DNA of 21,796 nucleotides from Flavobacteriales bacterium (GCA_020854015.1 JADZGG010000327.1:1-21796), one strand, 5' to 3'. Counted from the first letter of the stretch, positions 1 through 7,478 are shown. The notes: generated from the sequence alone by a model not told the origin. Translations and numbers: made by a program.

Positions 1-465
1 GAACGGATCTTCCCAGTCCAGCCACACGCCGGTGAGCCCTTCGATCCGACCGGCTTTGATGCTGTACGCTTCGAGCGTGCCGATCACCGCTTCTTCCAGG
101 GTGCGCAGGAAGCGGTGGATGTCCGTGAAGTGGTGGTCCATGTCGAAGATCGGGTAGCCGACGATCTGCCCTGGGCCATGGTAGGTGATGTCGCCGCCGC
201 GGTCGATGGGGAAGAACTGAACTCCCTTCTCCCGCATTTCCGCTTCGTTCAGCAGCAGGTGGCTTTGCTTGCCGCTCTTGCCCAACGTGTAGACGTGCGG
301 GTGTTCCACGAAGAGCAGGTGGTCCTCGGTGGGCACCTGTTGGTCTTCGGGCAGGTTCCGGTTCGCGATCTTCCGGTCGATGGTGGCCTGGAAGAGCTTG
401 GTCTGGTAGTCCCACGCCGCAGCGTAGTCGACGAGGCCGAGGTCTTGGAAATGAACTTGTCGCAC
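1..465 (-). CDS. lipB: Octanoyltransferase LipB (partial, C-terminus outside window)
   Basis: LipB transfers the octanoyl group from octanoyl-ACP to the lipoyl domains of 2-oxoacid dehydrogenases and GcvH, the first step of endogenous lipoate synthesis in the cytosol. The first 155 residues are visible. They begin VRQVHFQDLGLVDYAAAWDY, a typical Bacteroidota LipB N-terminus, and contain the family signature RGGDITYHGPGQ at residues 89-100, followed by GYPIFDM. The catalytic Lys/Cys region lies past the window edge, so catalytic competence cannot be judged. I chose the GTG at 465 because homologues start just before the HFQDLG motif and no ATG lies upstream in frame before unrelated sequence. 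A CACCTTTG promoter-like element ends 5 nt before the GTG and there is no Shine-Dalgarno. The gene lies downstream of the PGI/PMI gene on the same strand, separated by a hairpin-rich gap. Confidence 0.93.
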   Translation of the reverse strand, partial: MRQVHFQDLGLVDYAAAWDYQTKLFQATIDRKIANRNLPEDQQVPTEDHLLFVEHPHVYTLGKSGKQSHLLLNEAEMREKGVQFFPIDRGGDITYHGPGQIVGYPIFDMDHHFTDIHRFLRTLEEAVIGTLEAYSIKAGRIEGLTGVWLDWEDPF

Positions 466-480
466 GGGTGCAAAGGTGCT

Positions 481-564
481 GCAAGAAGCGGCGAGTTCTA
501 AAGCGACGAGCGGCAAACGGGCATAAGCCCACTCGCCGCTCGCCAACTTGTCGCTTGCCGCTTA
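481..564. repeat. Compound GC-rich inverted repeat, possible terminator
   Basis: The PGI/PMI to lipB gap is made of variants of a GCGGCAAGCGAC-like word in both orientations. The clearest pairing is GAGCGGC (508-514) with GCCGCTC (535-541), enclosing a second perfect stem GGGC (519-522) with GCCC (527-530) around an ATAA loop. Outer arms AAGCGAC (502-507 region) and GTCGCTT (550-555) extend it with a bulge. A further arm near 486-494 can compete for pairing. The structure starts at the stop codon of the isomerase gene, so on the minus strand it could terminate that transcript. There is only a short T run after it. Confidence 0.5.
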
Positions 565-1548
565 CTTCACTTCAGCCAGCTTGCCTTTCAGCATGTTGAT
601 CACGGCGATCTCCGTGGGGTCCACACCTTTCTTCTCGGCCCAGTAGTAGCTCACCCAATCGCCTAGGCTGATCAGGAAGAGCTGACGTGCGAAGGCGGTA
701 TCGCCCTTGCTCCACACTTCGTGGACGTGCGGTGTGTACTTGGCGAAAACGGCCTTGTTAATCTCCATGCGCATCTGGGTGCGTTCATGGTCCTCCTTGT
801 GACGGAAGATCACCACGGCCACATCACTGCTGCCACCGGCCCAACCCACCAGTTCGTTGTGGTTCATCTCGGGGATGGCGTGGTGCCAGCAGAGCTCCTT
901 GCTGTTCTCGTTCACCTGCTGCCGGAAACGGATGCTCACGGCCTCGGTGTTGGCTTCGCTGTAGATCACCAAGCGCTTGCCGACGAGCTTTTCCGTGAGC
1001 TCCATCGCCGCTTTCTTGATGTCCTCCTTGTCGTGCTCCAGCATCTGGGCCGCGGTCTTGATCGCGCCTTCGAAGCCGTCGCCGATGATGCCGAAGTGGT
1101 GCAGCACGAAGAACTGTTGCACCAGCGAATAGGCCAGCATAGTGCGCGGTGGATTACCGCCCGGGATCACGATGTGGTCGAGGCCTTTCGCCTTGGCGAT
1201 GTCCAACATGGTGCCACCGCTGGTGATCACCACCACCCGGGCACCCTTGCTCAGTGCCTGCTCCATGGCGGCGAGGGTCTCCTCGGTGTTGCCGCTGTAG
1301 CTGCAGGCGATGACCAGGCTCTTGTGGTTCACGTAGCCCGGCAGGTAGTAGTTGTTGTAGACCTCGATGGGGCACTTGGCCTCCTTGTGCACCAGTTGCG
1401 CCGCGATGCGCCCGCCGATGCCGCTGCCGCCCAGGCCGGTCACCACCACATTGCTGTAGGGGCCGCCAGCGGCTTTCAGCTCAGCCTTGCGGCCGATCTC
1501 CATTGCTTCTTTCAGTTGTCGGGGGAACGCGTCGATCAGGTTGTACAT
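562..1548 (-). CDS. Bifunctional phosphoglucose/phosphomannose isomerase
   Basis: This 328-aa cytosolic SIS-fold protein should interconvert glucose-6-P or mannose-6-P with fructose-6-P, linking glycolysis to sugar-nucleotide supply. Visible motifs are GLGGSGIGG (38-46) and SYSGNTEET (83-91), the phosphosugar-binding loops of the first SIS domain; RFRQQVNENSK (207-217); and PEMNHNELVGW (226-236), which carries the family's catalytic His (H230). The length is close to that of archaeal and bacterial PGI/PMI enzymes (about 300-340 aa) and much shorter than classical PGI (about 550). The ATG at 1548 gives the expected N-terminus MYNLIDAFPRQLKEA; the same frame stays open further upstream only because it runs antisense through lysS. 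A full-match TACTTTTG element lies 20 nt before the ATG. lysS diverges from the other side of the 117-bp gap. The gene may replace classical pgi, although the rest of the genome is not visible. Confidence 0.92.
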   Translation of the reverse strand: MYNLIDAFPRQLKEAMEIGRKAELKAAGGPYSNVVVTGLGGSGIGGRIAAQLVHKEAKCPIEVYNNYYLPGYVNHKSLVIACSYSGNTEETLAAMEQALSKGARVVVITSGGTMLDIAKAKGLDHIVIPGGNPPRTMLAYSLVQQFFVLHHFGIIGDGFEGAIKTAAQMLEHDKEDIKKAAMELTEKLVGKRLVIYSEANTEAVSIRFRQQVNENSKELCWHHAIPEMNHNELVGWAGGSSDVAVVIFRHKEDHERTQMRMEINKAVFAKYTPHVHEVWSKGDTAFARQLFLISLGDWVSYYWAEKKGVDPTEIAVINMLKGKLAEVK

Positions 1549-1568
1549 GGGTGTGGTTGCAACTGGGT

Positions 1569-1576
1569 CAAAAGTA
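1569..1576 (-). promoter_or_regulatory. Putative -7 promoter element of PGI/PMI gene
   Basis: TACTTTTG on the minus strand matches all fixed bases of the Bacteroidota -7 consensus TAnnTTTG and sits 20 nt before the ATG. No TTG-type -33 element is visible at the usual distance, so this rests on the -7 match and position only. Confidence 0.4.
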
Positions 1577-1635
1577 GACGCGTGATACGGAGTTGGTGCC
1601 GTGGGGGTTGCGCCTTTACGCTCCGACCCGTCAGG

Positions 1636-1643
1636 TATCTTCG
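1636..1643 (+). promoter_or_regulatory. Putative -7 promoter element of lysS
   Basis: TATCTTCG has one mismatch to TAnnTTTG and sits 22 nt before the lysS ATG. A TTG at 1608-1610 is 25 nt upstream, slightly too far for a standard -33 element. Confidence 0.3.
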
Positions 1644-1665
1644 CAGCCCATTTCCCGCCCAGGCC

Positions 1666-3201
1666 ATGTCCCACGCCCCTTCCGAACAAGAACTGATCCG
1701 CCGCGAAGCGCTGAACAAGCTCCGCGCACTCGGTATCGACCCCTTCCCCGCCGCCGAATTCCATGTGAGCCATTCGGTGAGGCAGGTGAAGGAGCTGTTC
1801 CACGAAGTGGCCACCCATGCCGAAGGACAACAGCCCGAAGCCAATGTGGTGCTCGCCGGCCGACTGATGAGCGTGCGCATCATGGGCAAGGCCAGCTTCG
1901 CCGTGCTGCGCGATGCCACGGGCGACCAACAGATCTACATCAACCGCGACGAGATCGCCCCCGGCGAGGACAAGACCCTGTACAACGAGGTCTTCAAGAA
2001 GCTCCTGCACCTGGGCGACTTCATCGGAGTGAAGGGCTTCATGTTCCGCACGCAGACCGGGGAACTGACGCTGCACGTGAAGGAGATCACCGTCCTGAGC
2101 AAGGCCTTGCGCCCCCTGCCCGTGGTGAAGACCGACGACCAAGGCAACGTGCACGATGCGCTCACCGACCCCGAGCAGCGCTACCGCATGCGCTACGTGG
2201 ACTTGGTGGTGAACCCCGGCGTGAAGGAGACCTTCCTGAAGCGCACACGCATCTTCAACGCCATGCGCGCCAGTTTTCAGGATGCCGGTTACCTGGAGGT
2301 GGATACGCCCGTCCTGCAGCCTATTCCCGGTGGCGCCGCCGCCCGGCCCTTCGCCACGCACCACAACGCGTTGGACGTGCCCTTCTTCCTGCGCATCGCG
2401 AACGAGCTCTACCTCAAGCGCCTCATCGTGGGCGGCTTCGACGGCGTGTTCGAGTTCAGCCGGAACTTCCGTAATGAGGGCATGGACCGCACGCACAACC
2501 CGGAGTTCACCATCATGGAGCTCTATGTGGCCTACAAGGACTACCGCTGGATGATGGACTTCATCGAGGGCGTGTTCAAGAAAGTGGCCACTGCTGCTAA
2601 CGGTTCACCCACTGCGCAGTTCCAGGGCAAGGCCATCGACTTCGGTGCGCCCTTCCAACGCATCACCATGTGCGGGGCCATCCAAGAGAAGACCGGCGTG
2701 GACGTGCTGAACGCGGACGAGCGCACCATCGGTGAACTGTGCAAACAGCACGGTATCGAGATCACCGCGGCCATGGGCAAGGGCAAGTTGATCGACGAGC
2801 TCTTCAGCGCACTGGTGCAGCCCCACCTGGTGCAGCCCACCTTTGTAATGGACTTCCCGCTGGAGATGAGCCCGCTCTGCAAGAAGCACCGGGATGATGA
2901 GCGTCTCACCGAACGCTTCGAGCTCTATGTGGCCGGCTTCGAGGTGGGCAACGCTTACAGCGAGCTCAACGACCCCATCGATCAGCGCGAGCGCTTCGAG
3001 GAACAGCTGAAGTTGATGGAGCGCGGCGACGATGAGGCCATGTTCATCGACCAGGATTTCCTGCGTGCACTGGAGTACGGCATGCCGCCCACCTCAGGCA
3101 TCGGCATCGGCATGGACCGCCTCGTGATGCTGCTCACCGACAACCCTGCGATCCAGGAGGTGCTGCTGTTCCCACAGATGCGGCCGGAGAAGTTCGAATA
3201 G
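1666..3201 (+). CDS. lysS: Lysyl-tRNA synthetase, class II
   Basis: LysRS charges tRNA-Lys with lysine in an ATP-dependent reaction. The 511-aa protein has the full class IIb layout: an N-terminal OB-fold anticodon-binding domain at about residues 60-145 (VVLAGRLMSVRIMGKASF), then the catalytic core. Motif 1 is around 208-229, ending in the LysRS signature PGGAAARPF. Motif 2 is at 262-287 (FEFSRNFRNEG, then HNPEFT and E-x-Y). Motif 3 is at 478-489 (GIGIGMDRLVML). The length is normal for bacterial LysRS. I chose the ATG at 1666 because MSHAPSEQELIRREALNKLR matches usual LysRS N-termini; the frame continues upstream only as an antisense shadow of the isomerase gene. The gene ends with TAG, followed immediately by twin palindromes that may terminate it. 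pgi-type, lysS and gpsA genes lie near each other in many Bacteroidota, and this window keeps a loosened version of that grouping (from memory of the phylum). Confidence 0.97.
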   Translation: MSHAPSEQELIRREALNKLRALGIDPFPAAEFHVSHSVRQVKELFHEVATHAEGQQPEANVVLAGRLMSVRIMGKASFAVLRDATGDQQIYINRDEIAPGEDKTLYNEVFKKLLHLGDFIGVKGFMFRTQTGELTLHVKEITVLSKALRPLPVVKTDDQGNVHDALTDPEQRYRMRYVDLVVNPGVKETFLKRTRIFNAMRASFQDAGYLEVDTPVLQPIPGGAAARPFATHHNALDVPFFLRIANELYLKRLIVGGFDGVFEFSRNFRNEGMDRTHNPEFTIMELYVAYKDYRWMMDFIEGVFKKVATAANGSPTAQFQGKAIDFGAPFQRITMCGAIQEKTGVDVLNADERTIGELCKQHGIEITAAMGKGKLIDELFSALVQPHLVQPTFVMDFPLEMSPLCKKHRDDERLTERFELYVAGFEVGNAYSELNDPIDQRERFEEQLKLMERGDDEAMFIDQDFLRALEYGMPPTSGIGIGMDRLVMLLTDNPAIQEVLLFPQMRPEKFE

Positions 3202-3226
3202 TAGAACAGGCACCTTGCCTGTTCTA
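3202..3226. repeat. Palindromic repeat copy 1 / possible lysS terminator
   Basis: A perfect 11-bp inverted repeat (TAGAACAGGCA, then TGCCTGTTCTA) with a 3-nt CCT loop starts directly after the lysS stop codon. It is related base for base to a second copy at 3238-3262. There is no strong T tract after it, so terminator function is inferred only from placement and stem strength. Confidence 0.6.
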
Positions 3227-3237
3227 GTGGATCCTTA

Positions 3238-3262
3238 TAGAGCAGGCGTCATGCCTGCGCTA
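3238..3262. repeat. Palindromic repeat copy 2
   Basis: A second 25-nt copy (TAGAGCAGGC, 5-nt middle, GCCTGCGCTA) aligns with copy 1 without gaps. The core AGGC/GCCT is conserved. One base pair changes A-T to G-C in both arms, which preserves pairing, while the neighbouring pair is mismatched. The last two bases (TA) are also the start of the TACTTTG element in front of the next gene. Confidence 0.6.
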
Positions 3263-3267
3263 CTTTG
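3261..3267 (+). promoter_or_regulatory. Putative -7 promoter element of the STM3941-like gene
   Basis: TACTTTG is the -7 consensus with one spacer base missing (TA-n-TTTG). Only 7 nt separate it from the ATG at 3275, so a transcript from it would be leaderless or nearly so. Confidence 0.3.
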
Positions 3268-3274
3268 CCGCAGC

Positions 3275-3796
3275 ATGGCCGGTATCGAACACCCCTTGTT
3301 GGTTCTGACCCCGCGTCCGTGGAAATGGTTGGGGGTTTTGGCCATCGGGCTTGTGCTCGCTGGCGGAGGATGGTTGATGATCAATGATCCCGATGACGCT
3401 GCCCGTGTTGGAACGGGGTGGTTCTGCTTAGTGTTTTTCAGTCTTGTGGTAGTTGTCGCTATTGTTCAGTTGATCCCGGGCTCATCGCGTGTGGTGGTCA
3501 CTTCCAAGGGGCTCTACCAGACAGCGATGTACAGGCGCCACTTCATCGCCTGGGGCGACATCGAACGTTTCGGGGTTGCCGAGTGGACCCAGTGGCACGG
3601 GCCCTTCCGGCAACGGCACCGGCTGGTGGGTATACGTTTCAAGGCCGGTTCCCATGTGCGGAAGCGCTGGCGCCGGGCGTCACTGCTGTCCGAAGCGCTG
3701 GTGGGCTATCACGGTGCGTTATCCGACAACTACGGTTATAAGCACCACGAGCTCGCCGACCTGCTGAACCAGTTGCTTGCGGCGCATCGGGGGTAG
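3275..3796 (+). CDS. STM3941-like membrane protein with PH-like domain
   Basis: This 173-aa protein has two membrane segments (about residues 16-35 and 47-67) followed by a soluble domain. The N-terminal layout (a short polar start, PRPWKWLG, TM hairpin, then VVVTSKGLYQTAMYRRHFIAWGDIERFGV) resembles the STM3941 family, whose soluble part looks like a bacterial pleckstrin-homology fold. No enzymatic motif is visible. The C-terminal end YGYKHHELADLLNQLL also fits that family. The function is unknown; a membrane-associated accessory role is all that can be inferred. I chose the ATG at 3275 because upstream TTG/ATG options would place the palindromic repeats and promoter element inside the coding sequence. 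The gene stands alone on its strand between lysS and a convergent lipoprotein gene. Confidence 0.75.
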   Translation: MAGIEHPLLVLTPRPWKWLGVLAIGLVLAGGGWLMINDPDDAARVGTGWFCLVFFSLVVVVAIVQLIPGSSRVVVTSKGLYQTAMYRRHFIAWGDIERFGVAEWTQWHGPFRQRHRLVGIRFKAGSHVRKRWRRASLLSEALVGYHGALSDNYGYKHHELADLLNQLLAAHRG

Positions 3797-3881
3797 TCAG
3801 CGCAGACGGTCCTTCGTCTCCTCGGTTGCGTTGCGCTCTGCGGCCTACGACTTCGGCGTTGCTCAGTGCGCCTGTGGGACT
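3797..3881. other. Convergent intergenic gap
   Basis: These 85 nt separate two convergent genes. A small hairpin AGACG...CGTCT (about 3803-3820) is the only structure I can see. It is weak and has no T tract, so I cannot call a terminator with confidence. Confidence 0.3.
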
Positions 3882-5744
3882 TTAGGGTATCCGTTCCACC
3901 CGCTGCATTCCATCCCCCACCTGCAGTCGCTGGGCCACATCTATCCCGCTAACCACATGCGCGAAGCGTGTGTAGCGCCCATCGAGGTGCGGAGCCGCGG
4001 CGGTCATGATGAAGAACTGGCAGCTCTCGGTATCGTGACCGGCGGAGGCCAGGCCCACGGCGCCTTCCACGAAACCCTGCGGACCGATCTCGGTGCGCAG
4101 CGTCCACGGCATGCCGCCGTAGCCATCGCCGCGCGGGCAACCGCCTTGGGCCACGAAGTTGGGGATCACGCGGTGGAAGGCCTTGCCGTTGTAGTAACCC
4201 GCGGTGACCAGTGAATCGAAGGCCACGCAGCTGCCCGGCGCGTTCTCCGGTTCCAGTGCGAGGATGATCTCGCCTTTCGCGGTGTTGATGCGGTATTGCT
4301 GGCCTTGCTTCAAGGTGCGTAGGCGCGCCAGGTCGATAGGGTGGTTGAAAGGCAGGGACTTGTGTGCCGGAGCATCGAGGCCATCGCGCTTGGCGATCGC
4401 CTGGTCGAGGTACTGAAGCGTTTCCAGGTCACGGATCGGGTGAAGGGCTTGGCGGAGTGACGATACTATTGGCTCTGTCAGCAACAATTTCAGGAACGTC
4501 GGATCCTGCTCGACCAGTTTCTCGCAAACCGCCGCGATGAGCCCGGCATCCTGGGTGCCCAATACGTTCTGCATGAAACCGGCTAACCAGCGGTCATACG
4601 CTTCCTTGTTGATCTCTTTGAGCGCAAGGTTCTCGGCGTCGAACCATGCTACTAGGGCTGCTTGCCTTTCCACTGCAGGCCGACTCGATCGTATCAGCAC
4701 CAGCAATGAGTCCTGCGCTATGGTGGGGCCTAGAGCGCTGACCAACGCCGCGTTCCAGTAAGGCCCCAGGTCCTGGTGGGATAGGCTCTGCATCAATGAG
4801 CTGCATACCATGCGCGTTTGTGCGTTGCCGTGCTTCATCACCAGCCCGTACAGCGGCAGCTTGATCGAGTAGTCGGCATGCTCCTGTGCGGTCTTCCAGA
4901 TCGCATCGCCGTCCAGCGGACCTTCGATGCCTTGCAGTTGCTCCAATGCCGTCTGTTGCACACCCACGTCGCCATCGTTCAGGCGTTCCAGGAAGAAGGT
5001 GGCCAGGGCCTTGTTCTTGTTCGCACCGAGCGCGCGCAGCGCTGCAATGCGTATCATCGGCAGGCTGTCGCTCAAGGCGAGCGTGGTCAAGGTGTCCGTG
5101 ACCACCTTCGTGGCATTGGACTTCAGCGCACCCACCAGGAACATGCGCACTGCCGGGTCCCGTTCAACGCTTGCGGCGTGCAGGATGTCGTTCGCCACAG
5201 GCGCAAGCTCTTCCTTCGGCAGCCGCGCGAGGGACTGCATTGCTCGCGTGCGGACATCCCGGTTCCTGCTCTGGAGATAGCTGATGAACCAGGTGGCATC
5301 GTGCTTGCGCAGCACCAGCTCCGCGCGGAAGCCGGCCTCCATCATGGACTGTACGGCGACTTGCTCTTTCTCCCGGTCCGCGGCCTTATTCAACTCGGCG
5401 AGAGAGGCACTGTCCGCCACCAGGCCCAGAGCAAAGGCCGCGTTGATGCGCACCATCGTGCTCGTGTCGGTCAGTGCTGTGATGAGGCACGAAGCGGCTG
5501 CACTGTCCTGAACGGAGGCGAAAGCCATCGCCGCCGCCGCGCGGACCGTCGCGGAACTGTCCTTCAGTAAGGCACATAGTGCTTCGGTGTTCCGGTGGTC
5601 CTGGGCGTCGAGCACGGCCAGGAGACGTTCATCGCCCCAGCTTTGAGGCACAGGAGGTCGTGCACGGTGTTCTGTTCGGCCGCCATTGCCCGTGCAAGAG
5701 GTGAAAAGCGAGACCAGAATGAAGAGGGGCAGAAGGATGCGCAT
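3882..5744 (-). CDS. HEAT-repeat / cyclophilin-type peptidyl-prolyl isomerase lipoprotein
   Basis: The 620-aa product starts with a lipoprotein signal (MRILLPLFILVSLFTSC, lipidated Cys17; Phe at -3 is unusual for a lipobox). Residues about 50-275 hold HEAT-type repeats, such as DSSATVRAAAAMAFASV, DTSTMVRINAAFALG, NRDVRTRAMQSLARL and DSLPMIRIAALRALG. A helical stretch follows, and residues 481-620 form a cyclophilin domain. Cyclophilin residues are largely kept: FHRVIPNF with R525 and F530, AQGG with Q533, and QFFI with Q576 and F577; the usual active-site Trp (CypA W121) is replaced by His in PHLDG. It should catalyse prolyl cis-trans isomerisation on envelope proteins, with the HEAT solenoid acting as a substrate or partner platform (inference). 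The residues after Cys17 (TGNGGR) lack the acidic lipoprotein export signal described in Bacteroidota, suggesting a periplasm-facing lipoprotein. A CACCTTTG element lies 7 nt before the ATG. Confidence 0.9.
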   Translation of the reverse strand: MRILLPLFILVSLFTSCTGNGGRTEHRARPPVPQSWGDERLLAVLDAQDHRNTEALCALLKDSSATVRAAAAMAFASVQDSAAASCLITALTDTSTMVRINAAFALGLVADSASLAELNKAADREKEQVAVQSMMEAGFRAELVLRKHDATWFISYLQSRNRDVRTRAMQSLARLPKEELAPVANDILHAASVERDPAVRMFLVGALKSNATKVVTDTLTTLALSDSLPMIRIAALRALGANKNKALATFFLERLNDGDVGVQQTALEQLQGIEGPLDGDAIWKTAQEHADYSIKLPLYGLVMKHGNAQTRMVCSSLMQSLSHQDLGPYWNAALVSALGPTIAQDSLLVLIRSSRPAVERQAALVAWFDAENLALKEINKEAYDRWLAGFMQNVLGTQDAGLIAAVCEKLVEQDPTFLKLLLTEPIVSSLRQALHPIRDLETLQYLDQAIAKRDGLDAPAHKSLPFNHPIDLARLRTLKQGQQYRINTAKGEIILALEPENAPGSCVAFDSLVTAGYYNGKAFHRVIPNFVAQGGCPRGDGYGGMPWTLRTEIGPQGFVEGAVGLASAGHDTESCQFFIMTAAAPHLDGRYTRFAHVVSGIDVAQRLQVGDGMQRVERIP

Positions 5745-5751
5745 GGTGCCA

Positions 5752-5759
5752 CAAAGGTG
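5752..5759 (-). promoter_or_regulatory. Putative -7 promoter element of the HEAT-cyclophilin gene
   Basis: CACCTTTG on the minus strand has one mismatch (first base) to TAnnTTTG and lies 7 nt from the ATG at 5744. It forms an inverted pair with the element of the divergent M28 gene at 5785-5792. Confidence 0.3.
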
Positions 5760-5784
5760 CGCTTCCCGCCCGACCCCCGAAGCC

Positions 5785-5792
5785 TACCTTTG
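5785..5792 (+). promoter_or_regulatory. Putative -7 promoter element of the M28 peptidase gene
   Basis: TACCTTTG matches every fixed base of TAnnTTTG and sits 15 nt before the ATG at 5808. No TTG is seen at the expected -33 distance. Confidence 0.4.
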
Positions 5793-5807
5793 GCGGCCTC
5801 TACGACC

Positions 5808-7478
5808 ATGTTGAAACGAACGCTCTTCGCCGCGATCCTCCTCGCGAGCGCGCTTTCCGCCACTGCGCAGTTGATGTCCGACACGGACGCGCGCGACCAG
5901 ATGAAGTATGACGTGCAATACCTCGCCAGCGACCTGCTCGAAGGGCGTGAGACGGGGACGCGCGGTGAGCAGCTCGCCTACACCTACATCGGGCAGAAGT
6001 TCGGGAGCATCGGCCTGATGCCCTATGGCGATAGCGCCACCTACATCCAATCCTTCACCTTCTCCGCCACACCCGAGCTGGGTCCGAAGAACGCGTTGCA
6101 GATCGGACGCAAGAAGCTGGTGATCCACGAGGACTACTACCCGCTCAGCTCGTCCGGCAGCAACCAGGTCTTCACCAAGTTGCTACGCTTGGAGTTCGGC
6201 ATTGAAGCACCGGAGCTCGGGCGTAACGAGTACGAAGGCGTCGATGCGAAGGACCGTGCCGTGGCCTTTTCCGTGAGCTCGCCCGATGGCATTCACCCGC
6301 ACTCCAAGTTCGTGGCCTACAACGACCTGCGCGGCCGCATCGACAATGCCATCAAGCACGGGGCCAATGCCGTGATCCTCTACAACGAGGACCCGAAGGC
6401 GGAAGACCCGAAGGAACGCCTTTCTGCCAAAGAGGAAGCCTGTGCTGTGCCGGTCATCTTCTTGACGAAGAAGGGTCTGCAGAAGCTCGGTCAGGATGGC
6501 AACCCTGTTTCGGTAAGCGTCGATATCCAGCACCCGCAACGCATAGGGCACAACGTGGTGGGCTTGATCGACAATGGCAAGCCCAACGTGGTGGTGATCG
6601 GCGCGCACTACGACCACCTGGGCTTCGGCGATGAAGGTTCACTCTACCGCGGGGAGCCAGCGATCCACAACGGTGCCGATGACAATGCGAGCGGCGTGGC
6701 GGCGATCCTGCAACTGGCGCGCGACCTGGTGGAAATGGATGAGACCCGAGCCAACAACTACCTCTTCATCGCCTTCAGCGGGGAGGAGAAGGGGCTCTAC
6801 GGTTCGAACTACTGGACCAAGCATCCCACCCCGCCGATAGAACGCCTCAACTACATGATCAACCTGGACATGGTGGGGCGCGTGGATACATCGAACGCCA
6901 TGGGCATCAACGGCGTTGGCACTTCGCCGACCTGGGCGGAATTGCAACGGGTCAAGGTCGGTGGCTTCAAGTTGAAGACAACGGATGGCGGCATCGGTCC
7001 CAGTGATCATACCAGCTTCTACCTGCAGAACATTCCTGCGATCCACTTCTTCAGCGGTACGCACGCGGACTACCACAAGCCCAGTGACGATGAGGACAAG
7101 ATCAACTACGACGGTATGCTGCGCACCGTGCGCTACATCGAAAGCCTGATCACGGCCTTGAACGATGACGGCAAGTTGACCTTCACTCAAACACAGGAGG
7201 TGAACACCGAGAAAGCTCCCCGTTTCAAGGTGACCTTGGGCGTGGTCCCGGACTACATGTACGATGGCAAGGGCATGCGCATCGATGGGCTCACGGACGG
7301 GAAGCCCGCCGCGGTCGCAGGTCTGGTGGTCGGCGACATCGTTGTGCGTATCGGCCAGCTGGAGGTCACCGATATGATGAGCTACATGAAGGCACTTGGC
7401 GCGTTCGAGAAGGGCGACACGGCACCTGTGAAGGTGCTGCGCCAGGGACAGGAGATCGAGAAACAAGTGACCTTCTGA
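5808..7478 (+). CDS. Secreted M28-family zinc aminopeptidase with PDZ domain
   Basis: This 556-aa exported peptidase probably removes N-terminal residues from peptides in the periplasm or outside the cell. A signal peptide covers residues 1-20 (MLKRTLFAAILLASALSATA, cleavage before Q21). A protease-associated-type insert occupies roughly 120-240. The catalytic M28 domain is at about 248-450 and all five zinc ligands plus the base are visible: H267 and D269 (HYD), D291 (ADDNASG), E326 as base and E327 as ligand (SGEEKG), D354 (LDMVGR) and H423 (DYHKPSDDEDKINYDG). A C-terminal PDZ-like domain spans about 475-556 (GMRIDGLTDGKPAAVAGLVVGDIVVRIG), which may recruit substrates. The whole set of ligands argues for an active enzyme. 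The stop TGA overlaps the gpsA ATG by one base, implying translational coupling. Substrate preference cannot be read from sequence. Confidence 0.92.
   Translation: MLKRTLFAAILLASALSATAQLMSDTDARDQMKYDVQYLASDLLEGRETGTRGEQLAYTYIGQKFGSIGLMPYGDSATYIQSFTFSATPELGPKNALQIGRKKLVIHEDYYPLSSSGSNQVFTKLLRLEFGIEAPELGRNEYEGVDAKDRAVAFSVSSPDGIHPHSKFVAYNDLRGRIDNAIKHGANAVILYNEDPKAEDPKERLSAKEEACAVPVIFLTKKGLQKLGQDGNPVSVSVDIQHPQRIGHNVVGLIDNGKPNVVVIGAHYDHLGFGDEGSLYRGEPAIHNGADDNASGVAAILQLARDLVEMDETRANNYLFIAFSGEEKGLYGSNYWTKHPTPPIERLNYMINLDMVGRVDTSNAMGINGVGTSPTWAELQRVKVGGFKLKTTDGGIGPSDHTSFYLQNIPAIHFFSGTHADYHKPSDDEDKINYDGMLRTVRYIESLITALNDDGKLTFTQTQEVNTEKAPRFKVTLGVVPDYMYDGKGMRIDGLTDGKPAAVAGLVVGDIVVRIGQLEVTDMMSYMKALGAFEKGDTAPVKVLRQGQEIEKQVTF

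Noticed and set aside
115..501. Plus-strand 128-aa open frame over lipB
   Set aside because: Antisense shadow of lipB, whose RGGDITYHGPGQ motif is clear on the minus strand.
721..1665. Long in-frame extension of lysS upstream (would make an 826-aa protein)
   Set aside because: It is antisense to the well-supported PGI/PMI gene; the visible N-terminus from 1666 already matches LysRS. GC-rich codon bias keeps the opposite frame open.
1549..2496. In-frame extension of the PGI/PMI gene upstream (644-aa version)
   Set aside because: It runs antisense through lysS, is rich in His/Val/Gln/Leu as typical of shadow frames, and the family N-terminus is already at 1548.
3215..3274. TTG start at 3215 for the STM3941-like protein
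   Set aside because: It would translate the loop and arm of the palindromic repeats and the promoter element; the ATG at 3275 gives the natural N-terminus.
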